Source of the DNA: Palsa-465 sp963800475 | GTDB lineage: Bacteria > Actinomycetota > Thermoleophilia > Solirubrobacterales > Solirubrobacteraceae | Reading direction: 5' to 3' | Assembly (NCBI GenBank): GCA_963800475.1 | Contig: CAWDAZ010000001.1 | Location: 558,001-622,000, forward strand | Length of the DNA: 64,000 nucleotides | In this document: in pieces, positions 34,354 to 43,075 of the stretch | Numbering within the stretch: position 1 is the stretch's first letter | How the letters are laid out: each line of letters begins with the position of its first letter | Translations under genes and position numbers: made by a program | Notes under the pieces: model-generated | What the model saw: only the letters and a program-made list of their open reading frames with translations | Databases searched by the model: none | Told to the model about the DNA's origin: nothing

Positions 34354-35915
34354 GCCCCGACCCGGCCGAGCGGCTGCAGCAGAGCCACGTCCTCGCGATC
34401 GACCTCGGGACCGGAGCGCTGAAGGTCGGGATCGTCTCGCTCGGGGGCGAGGTGATCGCGGTCGAGACGGCGGCGCTCGAGACCGAGCGCACGCCCGGGG
34501 GCGGGGCGGTCCAGGATGCCGCCGGGTGGTGGGACGCCGTGCTTCGACTGGCCAGATCGGTCCTCGGTCAGGTTCCCCGCGAGCTGGTCGCGGCCGTCTC
34601 CTGCACCGGCCAGTGGGCGAGCACGGTCCCGGTGGACGCCGCCGGCGAGCCGGTCGGTCCCTGCCTGATGTGGCTCGACACGCGCGGGGCCGAGCACGCC
34701 AGGCGCGCGGTCGGGGGGCCGCTGTTCGGCTACTCCCCGCGGGCGCTGCTCACCTGGGTTCGGCGGACCGGCGGCGTGCCCTCGCTATTCGGCGGCGACC
34801 CGGTGAGCCACATGCTCCACCTGGAGCGGGACGAGCCGGGCATCGCCGCGGCCGCGCGCTGGTACCTCGAGCCCGTCGACTTCCTGAGCCTGCGCTTCAC
34901 TGGGAGGGCCTCGGCCACGCTGGCGTCGATGACCGCGGCGTGGCTGACCGACAACCGCCGGCTCGGACAGCTCGAATACGACCCGCTCCTGCTGCGTCGC
35001 GCCGGGCTGGCGTCCGACAAGCTGCCGGCCCTCGTGCCGACCGGAGCCGTGCTGGGGCCGGTGCACCCCGAGGTGGCGGCGGATCTGGGACTGAGTCCGG
35101 ACGCCCAGGTGGTCACCGGGATGCCCGATCTGCACACCGCGGCGCTGGGCACCGGCGCGGTCGAGGAGGGGATGGCGCATACGACGATCAGCACCACCTC
35201 GTGGATCTCGCTGCCGGTGGCCCGCAAGAAGACCGATCCGATCCGTTCGATCGCGACCATCCCCGGGCTGGGCCCCGACCAGTACCTGGTCGTGAACAAC
35301 CAGGAGGCCGCCGGGCTCTGCCTGCGGTGGCTGCGCGACGCCCTCCCCGGGGCCCGCGCGTACGGATACGAGGAGCTGATCGAGCTCGCGCAGGCCGCCG
35401 CCCCGGGCAGCGGCGAGGTCATCTTCACCCCGTGGATCGCCGGCGAGCGCTCGCCGGTGGACGACCGCAACGCTCGCGGCGGGTGGCACAACGTATCGGC
35501 GGGGACCACGGCGTCAGAGCTCGTCCGCGCCGTACTCGAGGGGGTCGCCTACAACGGCCGCTGGCTGGGCAAGGCGGTCGAGCGCTTCGCCCGCCGCCGG
35601 CTCGACCCGCTGCGGATCTTCGGGGGCGGGGCGCAATCGGACGCGTGGTGTCAAATCTACGCCGACGTCCACGACCGGACGATCGAACGGGTCGCCGACC
35701 CCGTGCACGCGAACCTGCGCGGCGCCGCGCTGCACGCCGGCCTCGGCCTCGGCGTCCTGCGCCGGGATCAGGTTCCCGGGCTTGTGCCGATCGAGCGCTC
35801 GTTCACCCCCGACGCGCGCAACCGGGCGGTGTACGACCGCCTGTACGCCGAGTTCGAGCGTCTATACGCGCGCGAGCGGAAGATGTTCGCCCGGCTCAAC
35901 GGGGGCGGCCGGTGA
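34350..35915 (+). CDS. FGGY-family sugar kinase (xylulokinase-like)
   Basis: This is a 521-residue FGGY carbohydrate kinase. GTG 34350 overlaps the stop of the lyase gene (GTGA), a sign of coupled translation. The phosphate-1 region VLAIDLGTGALKVGIVS opens the N-terminal half; AVSCTGQWASTVPVD and MWLDTRGAEHARRA are typical of xylulokinases, the latter supplying the catalytic-acid zone. The C-terminal half shows GTGAVEEGMAHTTISTTSW and FGGGAQSDAWCQIYADV, the latter being the FGGY signature region. Length is normal. It phosphorylates a polyol or sugar with ATP. Specificity is not predictable; the operon suggests the hydroxylated substrate is linked to an amine. Confidence 0.9.
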   Translation: MSPDPAERLQQSHVLAIDLGTGALKVGIVSLGGEVIAVETAALETERTPGGGAVQDAAGWWDAVLRLARSVLGQVPRELVAAVSCTGQWASTVPVDAAGEPVGPCLMWLDTRGAEHARRAVGGPLFGYSPRALLTWVRRTGGVPSLFGGDPVSHMLHLERDEPGIAAAARWYLEPVDFLSLRFTGRASATLASMTAAWLTDNRRLGQLEYDPLLLRRAGLASDKLPALVPTGAVLGPVHPEVAADLGLSPDAQVVTGMPDLHTAALGTGAVEEGMAHTTISTTSWISLPVARKKTDPIRSIATIPGLGPDQYLVVNNQEAAGLCLRWLRDALPGARAYGYEELIELAQAAAPGSGEVIFTPWIAGERSPVDDRNARGGWHNVSAGTTASELVRAVLEGVAYNGRWLGKAVERFARRRLDPLRIFGGGAQSDAWCQIYADVHDRTIERVADPVHANLRGAALHAGLGLGVLRRDQVPGLVPIERSFTPDARNRAVYDRLYAEFERLYARERKMFARLNGGGR

Positions 35916-36910
35916 GCGTCGAGCTCGACCACGACGGCCTGCGATCGTGGCTGGCCGACCACCTTGGCTTCGACGGCGACCCGTTCGCCGTCGAGGTCAT
36001 CTCGGGCGGCCGCTCGAACCTGACCGTGGGCGTGGACGCCGGCGGCCGTCGGCTGGTCGTGCGGCGCCCGCCGGTTGGGCACTTCCTGCCCACGGCGCAC
36101 GACATGTCGCGCGAGTACCGCGTCTACCGTGCCCTCCAGGGCACCGGCGTGCCCGTCCCCGAGGCGTACGGGCTGTGCGAGGACGAGTCGGTGATCGGCG
36201 CGCCGTTCTATGTGATGGAGCGACTCGACGGCGTCGTGCCGCACGCGCCCGCGGAGCTGGCTGGGGCCGATGCCGCCGCCAACACACGCACCGGGGCCGA
36301 GTACGTCGACATCCTGGCCGCCATCCACCGCGTCGACGTCGAGGCCGTGGGCTTGGCCGGGTTCGGGAAACCGGCCGGTTACCTCGAGCGCCAGGTGCTG
36401 CGGTGGACTGACCAGTGGGAGCGCTCCAAGCACGCCGACGAGCCCGCCATCGACGCGCTCGCGGAGCACCTGCGGCGCACGATGCCCAAGCAACTCGTCA
36501 CGACGCTGGTCCACGGCGACTACCGCCTAGGCAACGTGATGCTCGACGGTGATGGAACCGGGCGGATCATCGCCGTGTTCGACTGGGAGATGTCGACGCT
36601 GGGCGACCCGCTCAGCGACGTGGGCTACGCGCTGCTGTGGTGGGGTACGACCGATCGCGTCGACGTCCACCCGAGCCAGGGCGTCGCCGATCTGCCCGGA
36701 TTCCCGTCCGCGACGGAGCTGGTCGGTCGCTACGCCGCGTCGGCCGCACGCGATGTGGCCGAGGTCGGCTGGTACGTGGCGCTGGCGGCGTTCAAGCTCG
36801 CGATCATCCACCAGGGCCAGCGAGCGACGCTGCGCCGGGCCGGGCGCCCGATCGACGAGGCCGGCGGCCAGCCGCTCGCAGAATGGGCGCTCGAGCTGGC
36901 AGCGAGGTGA
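35912..36910 (+). CDS. Phosphotransferase-family (APH-like) kinase
   Basis: GTG 35912 again overlaps the preceding stop (GTGA). The 332-residue protein is an APH/choline-kinase-fold enzyme: SGGRSNLTVGVDAGGRRLVVRR near residues 27-48, MSREYRVYRALQGTGVPVPEAYGL near 67-90, GAPFYVMERLDGVVP near 100-115. The catalytic Brenner block is TTLVHGDYRLGNVMLDGDG (near 197-215), with H-G-D-x-x-x-x-N, and the metal site is VFDWEMSTLGDPLSDVGYAL near 225-244. This subgroup (often beside acyl-CoA dehydrogenases) phosphorylates a hydroxyl group on an organic substrate. It is the third gene of the operon. Confidence 0.92.
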   Translation: MSVELDHDGLRSWLADHLGFDGDPFAVEVISGGRSNLTVGVDAGGRRLVVRRPPVGHFLPTAHDMSREYRVYRALQGTGVPVPEAYGLCEDESVIGAPFYVMERLDGVVPHAPAELAGADAAANTRTGAEYVDILAAIHRVDVEAVGLAGFGKPAGYLERQVLRWTDQWERSKHADEPAIDALAEHLRRTMPKQLVTTLVHGDYRLGNVMLDGDGTGRIIAVFDWEMSTLGDPLSDVGYALLWWGTTDRVDVHPSQGVADLPGFPSATELVGRYAASAARDVAEVGWYVALAAFKLAIIHQGQRATLRRAGRPIDEAGGQPLAEWALELAAR

Positions 36911-36921
36911 GGAGGCAGAAC

Positions 36922-37980
36922 GTGGAACCTAACGAGGTCAAGCCGGAGACCTGGGTGGTGGTGGCCGGGCGCCCCGAGCCGGAGGCCGGTGCCCCGCTCA
37001 ACGTCCCGGTGGTCGCCGCTTCGACTTACATCGCCGGCAGTGAACGGATCTACAGTCGCAACGAGGCGACCGCGGGCTGGGAGGCGTTCGAGGCGATGCT
37101 CGGAGGTCTCGAGCGAGGGAGTGCGGTCGCGTTCTCGTCCGGGATGGCGGCGTGTGCGGCGGTGCTCGGCCAGCTCCCCAGCGGCGCTCAGCTGGCACTG
37201 GTCGACGACTGCTACCAGGGCGTCGCCGAGCTCGCGGCGGCGGGCGCGCGCGACCACGGGTGGCGGGTCGAGCGGCTCCCGGGGGGCGACCCGCGGTGGA
37301 TCGAGCGCGCGTCGGAGGCGGACCTGCTGTGGCTCGAGTCGCCGACGAACCCACTGCTCGAAGTCGCCGACCTCGCCGCGATCTGCGCGGCGCCTCGTCC
37401 TGCCGGCACTCGGATCGTGGTCGACAACACGTTCGCCACGCCCCTGCTTCAGCGTCCGCTCGAGCTGGGGGCCGACCTCGTCGTGCACTCGGCGACGAAG
37501 CTGATCGGCGGCCATTCGGACCTGCTGCTGGGGGCGGCGGTCACCTCCGACCCCGGCGAGCTCGCGGCACTTCGCGAGATGCGTGGGCGAAACGGCGCGA
37601 CGCCGGGGATGCTCGAGTGCTTCCTCGCCCTGCGCGGCGCGCGGACGCTGCCGCTGCGACTGCGCCAGGCCCAGGGATCGGCGCAGGAGCTGGCGGCGCG
37701 CTTGAACGGCCACGCCGCGGTGACGCGCGTGCGATATCCGGGATGCGGGACGATCGTGAGCTTCGAGCTCCGGGACGCCGGCGCCGCCGAGCGCAGTTGC
37801 AGAGCGACACGGATCATCCGCCACGCGACCAGCCTCGGTGGAGTGGAGACGTCGATGGAGCGCCGCGCCGCGCACCCCGGCCAGGAGCACATCCCCCCGG
37901 GGCTGATCCGGCTCAGCGTCGGATGCGAGGCGCTCGAGGACCTGTGGGGGGATCTCGAGGCCGCCCTCGACGCCGGCTGA
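36922..37980 (+). CDS. Cys/Met-metabolism PLP enzyme (cystathionine gamma-synthase/lyase-like)
   Basis: The GTG at 36922 has GGAGG seven bases upstream and begins a 352-residue fold-type-I PLP enzyme. Diagnostic blocks are VVAASTYIAGSERIYSRN near the N-terminus, AFSSGMAACAAVLGQL near 70, ESPTNPLLEVADLAAIC near 137, the VVDNTFATPLLQRPLELGAD stretch near 160 and the cofactor lysine in VVHSATKLIGGHSD near 187. The C-terminus with SLGGVETSMERRAAHP and GLIRLSVGCEALEDL is also standard. It is shorter than the usual 380-400 residues, with a shortened N-terminus and 370s region. It is the last gene of the lyase-kinase operon; whether it works on cystathionine or on another gamma-substituted amino acid is open. 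Confidence 0.88.
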   Translation: MEPNEVKPETWVVVAGRPEPEAGAPLNVPVVAASTYIAGSERIYSRNEATAGWEAFEAMLGGLERGSAVAFSSGMAACAAVLGQLPSGAQLALVDDCYQGVAELAAAGARDHGWRVERLPGGDPRWIERASEADLLWLESPTNPLLEVADLAAICAAPRPAGTRIVVDNTFATPLLQRPLELGADLVVHSATKLIGGHSDLLLGAAVTSDPGELAALREMRGRNGATPGMLECFLALRGARTLPLRLRQAQGSAQELAARLNGHAAVTRVRYPGCGTIVSFELRDAGAAERSCRATRIIRHATSLGGVETSMERRAAHPGQEHIPPGLIRLSVGCEALEDLWGDLEAALDAG

Positions 37981-38070
37981 CCCGGGTGACGCGGTGATAA
38001 AAGTTGGCCGGGGTGACCGCGGACGTGGGGCGCCGAGGCCACGGAAACGCCATCCCAGAGGGGGGCATCG

Positions 38071-39217
38071 ATGTATCAGCTGACTCGCAGAAGGCTGCTT
38101 CAGACGGGGATGACCGCGATCGCCGGGGCGGCCGTTGCCGGGACGCCCGCGTTGGCAGCTCGGCGGCGGCCGCGTGCGGCTCCTCCGGGCGACGGGCGCT
38201 ATGTCGGCGAGCTCCGGCTGTTCGCGGGGACGTACGTTCCCGAGAGCTGGCTGGGGTGCGACGGTCAGGAGTACAACGACCTCCAGTACTCGCAGCTCGC
38301 GGCGCTGATCGGGACCACGTACGGCTCCGTTCAGCGCGACCGCGCCTTCCAGCCGCTGCTTCCCGATCTGCGTGGCCGCACGGCGATCGGCGCGGGCGAA
38401 GGGCCCGGTCACCCTGCGTGGCAGCGTGGTGACAAGGAGCGCACGCTGGCAGCGAAGGGCGAAGCGCCGGCCGGACTGGGGCTTCGTTACATGATCTCGC
38501 CGACCGGTGGGGAAGAGGACCAGCTGCTCGGCGAGATCCGCGCATTCGCGTTCCACTTCGCTCCCAGATACTGGCTCCCGTGCATCGGTGAGCGGGTCGA
38601 GATCTCCCAGCACGTCGACGTGTTCAGCTTGGTCGGTGACACCTACGGCGGCGATGCCAAGACGTATTTCCAGACGCCCGACCTCAGCGGCCGCTCGCCG
38701 CTCGGCGTGGGCGACGTCCTCGAGCTTCCCCGGGTCGGCCTGGGCGAGAGATTCAACGACCTGGCCCCGAGTGCCGAGCCGCATCCGCGGCGGCTGCATC
38801 TCAACTATTGCCTTGCCATGGCCGGCGTCTGGCCCTCCCGTCCGAATCGCAGGGCGTCCGAACAGCAAGGTGGGACTAACGGCGCCGATGATCGGCGAGG
38901 TGCGCGGGTTCAGCTCGGCGGAGATCCCCGAGGGGTGGCTGCCGTGTCACGGTCAGCGACTGCCGATTCGCGGTCACCAGGCACTGTTCAGTCTGGTCGG
39001 CGTTGCCTACGGCGGCGACGGGATTAACGACTTCGGCGTGCCCGACCTGCGCGGGCGAGCAATCGCGGGAGTCGGCCAGGCTGGCGAGCGGACCTACTTC
39101 GTCGGCGATTCCAGCGCTCACCTGCCCGATTCGGGCCAAACGCGGGACGTCGTCCCCTTCAACACGATCACCTGGGGCATCGCAGGCGACACGTTCGTAT
39201 ACCCAACGCGCACATAG
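38071..39217 (+). pseudogene. Tat-exported phage-tail-collar (Mdp) protein with three repeats, frameshifted
   Basis: The ATG at 38071 starts a Tat-like leader (LTRRRLLQTGMTAIAGAAV) and two tail-collar repeats, each with GE-(L/I)-R-x-F-x-x-x-x-x-P-x-x-W-L-x-C-x-G, S-L-(V/I)-G-x-T-Y-G, and P-D-L-x-G-R-(T/S). After about residue 255 the frame falls apart (arginine-rich). The third repeat, MIGEVRGFSSAEIPEGWLPC to GVPDLRGRAIAGVG, lies in the next frame from near 38865 to 39217. Removing one G from the GGG at 38852-38854 joins the two. The family is the microcystin-dependent (MdpB) proteins, trimeric collar/adhesin-like structures. It may be a secreted surface protein, not part of a phage. Confidence 0.8.
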
Positions 39218-39319
39218 CGCGGCGCTCCGGTACGCGCGGGCTGATGCTGCCCGGTGCAGGCTGGACGGCCCGTGGTGCCGGAGGTAGGGTCGCCACAATC
39301 GAACCTGAGGAGGAAGCAG

Positions 39320-39592
39320 ATGGCTGTTTGTCTCGTGATCAACATCCGCGGCGGCACGCTCGCGCAATACGACGAGGTGCGCCGGGCCATCGTTGACCCG
39401 CTGGGCGACGGGCAGATCTCGCATCTGGCGGGCGCGACTCAGGACGGGTTCTGCGTCGTCGACGTGTGGGAGTCGCGAGCGCACTTCGACCGCTTCATGG
39501 AGGAGCGGCTCGGTCAGCAGCTCGGTCGTAGCGGGGTACCGCAGCCCGAGATCACCGAGTTCGAGGTGCACGCCTCCGAACGCCGCAGCTGA
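39320..39592 (+). CDS. Small dimeric alpha/beta-barrel protein (antibiotic-monooxygenase-like)
   Basis: This is a 90-residue protein with the ATG at 39320 behind GAGGAGGAAG. The sequence VCLVINIRGGTLAQYDEVRRAIVDP, with HLAGATQDGFCVVDVWESRAHFDRFMEERLGQQL, follows the strand-helix-strand-strand-helix layout of the ABM/dimeric alpha-beta-barrel superfamily, in which W-E-S marks the second half. Such proteins dimerise and either oxidise a quinone-like compound or bind a ligand. The stop codon forms part of the terminator hairpin that follows. It is convergent with the desaturase. Confidence 0.8.
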   Translation: MAVCLVINIRGGTLAQYDEVRRAIVDPLGDGQISHLAGATQDGFCVVDVWESRAHFDRFMEERLGQQLGRSGVPQPEITEFEVHASERRS

Positions 39593-39628
39593 TCACCCGG
39601 GGCGCGCTCAGCCGGGCGCCGGGTGATC
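39591..39628. terminator. Bidirectional hairpin terminator
   Basis: Arms GATCACCCGG (39591-39600) and CCGGGTGATC (39619-39628) pair over ten bases around an 18-base GC-rich loop. The first arm begins inside the stop codon of the small barrel protein gene, and the second arm ends 11 bases before the desaturase stop. It serves the two convergent genes. No T-tract is present. Confidence 0.75.
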
Positions 39629-39639
39629 TGCCCTGCCGA

Positions 39640-40686
39640 TCAGGACTGCGCCGCGCGCGCGGACGCCAGGCGGCGCGCCTGGGCGAAGGTGACGAGCCGG
39701 TTGCTGTCTTCGTCCCAGAGCTTCAGCCGCAGAGCGCGGATGCCGTCCCACAGCGAGATCGTGGGCGCGGCCTGGAAGAACTCGTTCTCATCATGCGCCC
39801 GCTGAAGCTTGTAGTTGGGGATCCGCGCGCTCAGGTGGTGGACGTGATGCAGGCCGATATTGCCTGAGAAGAACTGGAGGATCTTCGGAAGCCGCAGGTG
39901 AGAGGCGCCCTTCAGCGCCGCGTCAAGGTAGCTCCAGCCGTCGCGATGCGTCCAGTAGACGCCCTCGAACTGGTGCTGGACGTAGAACATGAACACGCCT
40001 GCGGCGCCCGCGAGCATCACGGTCGGCAGCTGCAGGAGCAAGAAGTCCTTCCAGCCGATTGCCCACACAAGCCCGCCGACCAGGACGACGAGCGCGAGGT
40101 CGGTGTAGAGCACGCTGCGACGATCCCGCCGCCGCCCGCTGCCCTGCGAGAAGCGAGGCTGGATCGCGAGCGCCCACAGCGGACCCAGCCCGAGCATCAC
40201 GACCGGGTTGCGGACGAGGCGGTAGCCGAGCCGGGTGCCGAATGACCCGTTCACGTACTCGTTGACGGTGAGCATGTCCACGTCGCCGATACCGCGCCGA
40301 TCCAGGTCCGAGGAAGTCGCGTGGTGGACGGCGTGCTCGTGCTTCCAGGCCTCGAACGGCGAGAAGACAAACATCCCGAGCACCGTTCCCAGCCACGTAT
40401 TCGCTCGTTTGGACGGCAGAAACGAGCCGTGCGTGCAGTCGTGGAACACGATGTAGGTGCGCAGCAGGAACCCGGACGCCGGCACCGCGAGCACTAGTAC
40501 GAGCAGGTAGGAAACCGGCAGCAGCAGGTACATCCCCACGCAACAGACCACGTAGGCGACCGCTGAGGTCAGCACGTCGATCCAGCTGCGCAGCACGTCG
40601 GGATGCTCATAGCGCGCGATTGCCGCGCGCCAGGGCGCCGGCTGCGCGACGGAGGGCTGCGGCTCGGTTGCCAGGACTGCGGCCAC
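39640..40686 (-). CDS. Membrane fatty acid desaturase (delta-12/omega-6-like)
   Basis: This is a 348-residue di-iron desaturase that introduces a double bond in an acyl chain. The three histidine boxes are present: HDCTHGS near residue 82, HEHAVHHA near 117, and HHVHH near 282. Hydrophobic pairs around residues 40-78 and 185-230 give the usual four-helix membrane topology. The N-terminus is short and soluble (TEPQPSVAQPAPWRAAIARYE), without a fused cytochrome. The start ATG at 40686 has no strong site. The gene ends in the shared hairpin. The neighbour on the other side is a truncated lipase gene, diverging. Confidence 0.92.
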   Translation of the reverse strand: MAAVLATEPQPSVAQPAPWRAAIARYEHPDVLRSWIDVLTSAVAYVVCCVGMYLLLPVSYLLVLVLAVPASGFLLRTYIVFHDCTHGSFLPSKRANTWLGTVLGMFVFSPFEAWKHEHAVHHATSSDLDRRGIGDVDMLTVNEYVNGSFGTRLGYRLVRNPVVMLGLGPLWALAIQPRFSQGSGRRRDRRSVLYTDLALVVLVGGLVWAIGWKDFLLLQLPTVMLAGAAGVFMFYVQHQFEGVYWTHRDGWSYLDAALKGASHLRLPKILQFFSGNIGLHHVHHLSARIPNYKLQRAHDENEFFQAAPTISLWDGIRALRLKLWDEDSNRLVTFAQARRLASARAAQS

Positions 40687-40795
40687 GCGCGCAGCAAACC
40701 AGATTCGGCTAAGAGTTGCGTGAGCGATGTCGCTCGGTGCGACCGTGTGCGGTCCGCGGGCCGGCGCGCGGCCGTACTAAATCTGTACCAACGCA

Positions 40796-42457
40796 TTGAT
40801 ATTGGTACACCTCTACAGCTATGCGAGCCCGCTGGCCTCGCGGGCGCCCGGCACGGTGCTGCGCAGCCGTACGGTGACCGTCGCGTGGGTCGGGCTACCC
40901 ACCCCGGTCACGGCCACCCAGTTGCTGTACCGCACCACCAGCCAGCAGGGCGCCCCGACGGTGACGGTGACGACGGTGCTGCAGCCCGCGAGCCAAGTGC
41001 CGGTGCGGATCCTGTCCTACCAGATGTTCTATGACGGGCTCGGATCCGAGTGCGACCCGTCCTACAACGTGCAGGCCGCCAGCCTCGAAAACACGTCCCA
41101 GGTTGAAGCGGGCAACACGCAGTCGGGGAACGACTCCCAGATCGAAGAGGCGCTGATGACGCCGTACCTGGCCGCCGGCGACACCCTGGTGATCTCCGAC
41201 TACGAAGGCGAGAACTTCGCCTGGGGGGCCGGCCAACAGTCCGGCTACCAGACCGTCGATGGGATCCGCGCCGCCGAGCAGTTCCTGCACGTCAACTCCG
41301 GTCAGACCCCGGTGGCGCTGCTCGGCTACTCCGGCGGTTCGATCGCCACATCGTGGGCGGAGGAGATCGCTCCCGCCTACGCGCCGGGGCTCGACATCGT
41401 CGGGGCGGCGTCGGGCGGCGTGCCGGTTGACTTCGCCGACGAGCTGCCGTACCTCGACGGAAGCCCCAGCTGGGCGGGGGTGATGCCGGGGGTGCTGGTG
41501 GGAGTGGCCCGGGGCTTCAGCGTCGACCTGATGTCGTACCTGTCGCCGTTCGGCCAGCAGCTGGCGCAGAAGGTCAGCAGCCAATGCGCGAACAGCTTCG
41601 AGTCGGCCTACCCGGGCCTGACGATCAAGCAGCTGTTCCGGCCCCAGTATCAGCAGCCGCTCGCCGACCCCGAGATCGCCAGCGTCATCAACGAGTTGAT
41701 CATGGGCAGCGACGGCACACCGAGGGCACCGCTGCTGCTGGGCGTGGGCAACTCGGACGGCACCGGCGACGGCGTGATCACGGCCGCCGATGTCGAAGGC
41801 CTCGCCCACCTCTACTGCGAGCGGGGCGTGCCGGTGCAGTTCGACGAGTCCCAGCAGCTCGACCACGAGGAGGCCTCGGCGCCGTTCGAGTCGCACGCGT
41901 TCGCGCTGATCCAAGCGTGGCTGGTCGGGGCGCCAACGCCCGATGGCTGCAGCAGCGTCGGCACCGGGAGCTCGCTCGCCCCGCTGCCGACCGGCACCCA
42001 CCCACCGGCGCCGCCGGCCGGCGCGACCAGCTCGGGGAACGTCACGTCCGTGGACCCGGCGGCCAGCGATCGCGCGTTCGACGACACCGCCACATTGACG
42101 ATCGACCGTGCCGGCGCGGCCACGCTGTCGCAGTTCGCCCCCGGGCACGATCCGGTCGGGCCGACCAAGTTCGACTCGACCGGCCGGTTCATCGAGGTCG
42201 CGGTGGCGCCGGGTAGCCGGCTGAACGGGGCGGTGTTGTCGATCTGCGGAGTGACAGCGGCCCGGCGGCTCGAGTGGTGGAACCCCGCAGCTGGAGCCGG
42301 CGCCGGGGCGTGGGAGCCGCTACGACCGGCGGCGCGCACCGCCCGGAACCCGATCCTCGGCGGCCCCACGCCGTGCCTGACCGCCAGCCTGTCTGACTCC
42401 TCGAGTCCAAGCTTGCGGCAGCTCGGTGGTGTGGTGCTCGGGCTCGCGAGGCGGTAG
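40796..42457 (+). CDS. Secretory-lipase-family protein lacking its leader
   Basis: This is a 553-residue alpha/beta hydrolase of the secretory lipase (LIP) family. The catalytic elbow is QTPVALLGYSGGSIATSWA near residues 166-184 (Ser in G-Y-S-G-G), with an Asp candidate in DGTGDGVI near 320 and a His in QQLDHEEA near 355. After residue ~400 a Ser/Gly linker leads to an extra beta domain. The protein should be exported, but the frame begins directly at the mature-type sequence (LYSYASPLASRAPGTVLRSRTV) with a TTG at 40796 and an in-frame TAA 24 bases upstream, so no signal peptide can be encoded. I infer loss of the 5' end or a frameshift near the start; function outside the cell is doubtful. 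Confidence 0.8.
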   Translation: MILVHLYSYASPLASRAPGTVLRSRTVTVAWVGLPTPVTATQLLYRTTSQQGAPTVTVTTVLQPASQVPVRILSYQMFYDGLGSECDPSYNVQAASLENTSQVEAGNTQSGNDSQIEEALMTPYLAAGDTLVISDYEGENFAWGAGQQSGYQTVDGIRAAEQFLHVNSGQTPVALLGYSGGSIATSWAEEIAPAYAPGLDIVGAASGGVPVDFADELPYLDGSPSWAGVMPGVLVGVARGFSVDLMSYLSPFGQQLAQKVSSQCANSFESAYPGLTIKQLFRPQYQQPLADPEIASVINELIMGSDGTPRAPLLLGVGNSDGTGDGVITAADVEGLAHLYCERGVPVQFDESQQLDHEEASAPFESHAFALIQAWLVGAPTPDGCSSVGTGSSLAPLPTGTHPPAPPAGATSSGNVTSVDPAASDRAFDDTATLTIDRAGAATLSQFAPGHDPVGPTKFDSTGRFIEVAVAPGSRLNGAVLSICGVTAARRLEWWNPAAGAGAGAWEPLRPAARTARNPILGGPTPCLTASLSDSSSPSLRQLGGVVLGLARR

Positions 42458-42481
42458 CGGGCAGCGGCGCTACCAGCCGCA

Positions 42482-43075
42482 CTACGGCCGCAGCCGGTCG
42501 AGGATCTGCTGCTTGGCTGCCTCGAGGACCGCTGAGCGGACCGTCGATTCGAGCTGGCTCGGGTCACTGAGCTGGTGGAGGATCTGGTTCACGTTCAGCT
42601 GCTCGACGGTCGCGTGCAGCAACGGTCCGGTCTGGAGCGTGCTGTCGACGACGCCCGCCGGGATCGCCCCGATCAGCGTCCTGAGGAGCCCCGACACATG
42701 CGCTTGGTCGAGCGCTTCGGGCAGCAGCTGTGAGACCCTCGGAAGGCGCTGCTCGCGCTCGAGGCGGTTCACGGCTTCGAGCAACCCGGCCTTGAGCGCC
42801 GCGGCCGCTCGCGGGTTCAGGGAGCGGTTCTGCGCGAGCGCGAGCACGAACCGCTCGCGGGACACGCCGAGCTGGCACGCGGCGTTGTCGAGGCCCAGCA
42901 GCACGACCTGCTCGGCGAGTGCCTCGAGTTGCGGCTGGATTGGCGCAGCCGGGCGCTGGATGCAGGGATCGGCGGGCTTCAGCGGGACGTAGTCGCCGCC
43001 GCCCGCGGCGATCTGCACGCCGAGCACGGCGGCGACGAGTAGCACCGCGATCAGCGGCAGCGCGAGGCGATTCAC
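42482..43075 (-). CDS. Exported helical protein of unknown function
   Basis: The GTG at 43075 overlaps the stop of the upstream MFS gene (GTGA), so it is translated with it. The 197-residue product has a signal peptide (LALPLIAVLLVAAVLGVQIAAGG), a Cys-x-Pro segment (PADPCIQRPAAPIQPQLEAL), then DNAACQLGVSRERFVLALAQ and a helical C-terminus rich in Leu and Gln. The two cysteines suggest one disulfide. The longer frame upstream is antisense to the MFS gene. Its coupling to an exporter suggests an accessory role, but that is inference only. Confidence 0.75.
   Translation of the reverse strand: MNRLALPLIAVLLVAAVLGVQIAAGGGDYVPLKPADPCIQRPAAPIQPQLEALAEQVVLLGLDNAACQLGVSRERFVLALAQNRSLNPRAAAALKAGLLEAVNRLEREQRLPRVSQLLPEALDQAHVSGLLRTLIGAIPAGVVDSTLQTGPLLHATVEQLNVNQILHQLSDPSQLESTVRSAVLEAAKQQILDRLRP

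Noticed and set aside
36730..38868. A 712-codon minus-strand frame over the kinase, gamma-lyase and collar genes.
   Set aside because: It is a shadow frame: the plus-strand genes under it carry clear family motifs and ribosome-binding sites; the minus translation is Arg/Pro/Gln-rich.
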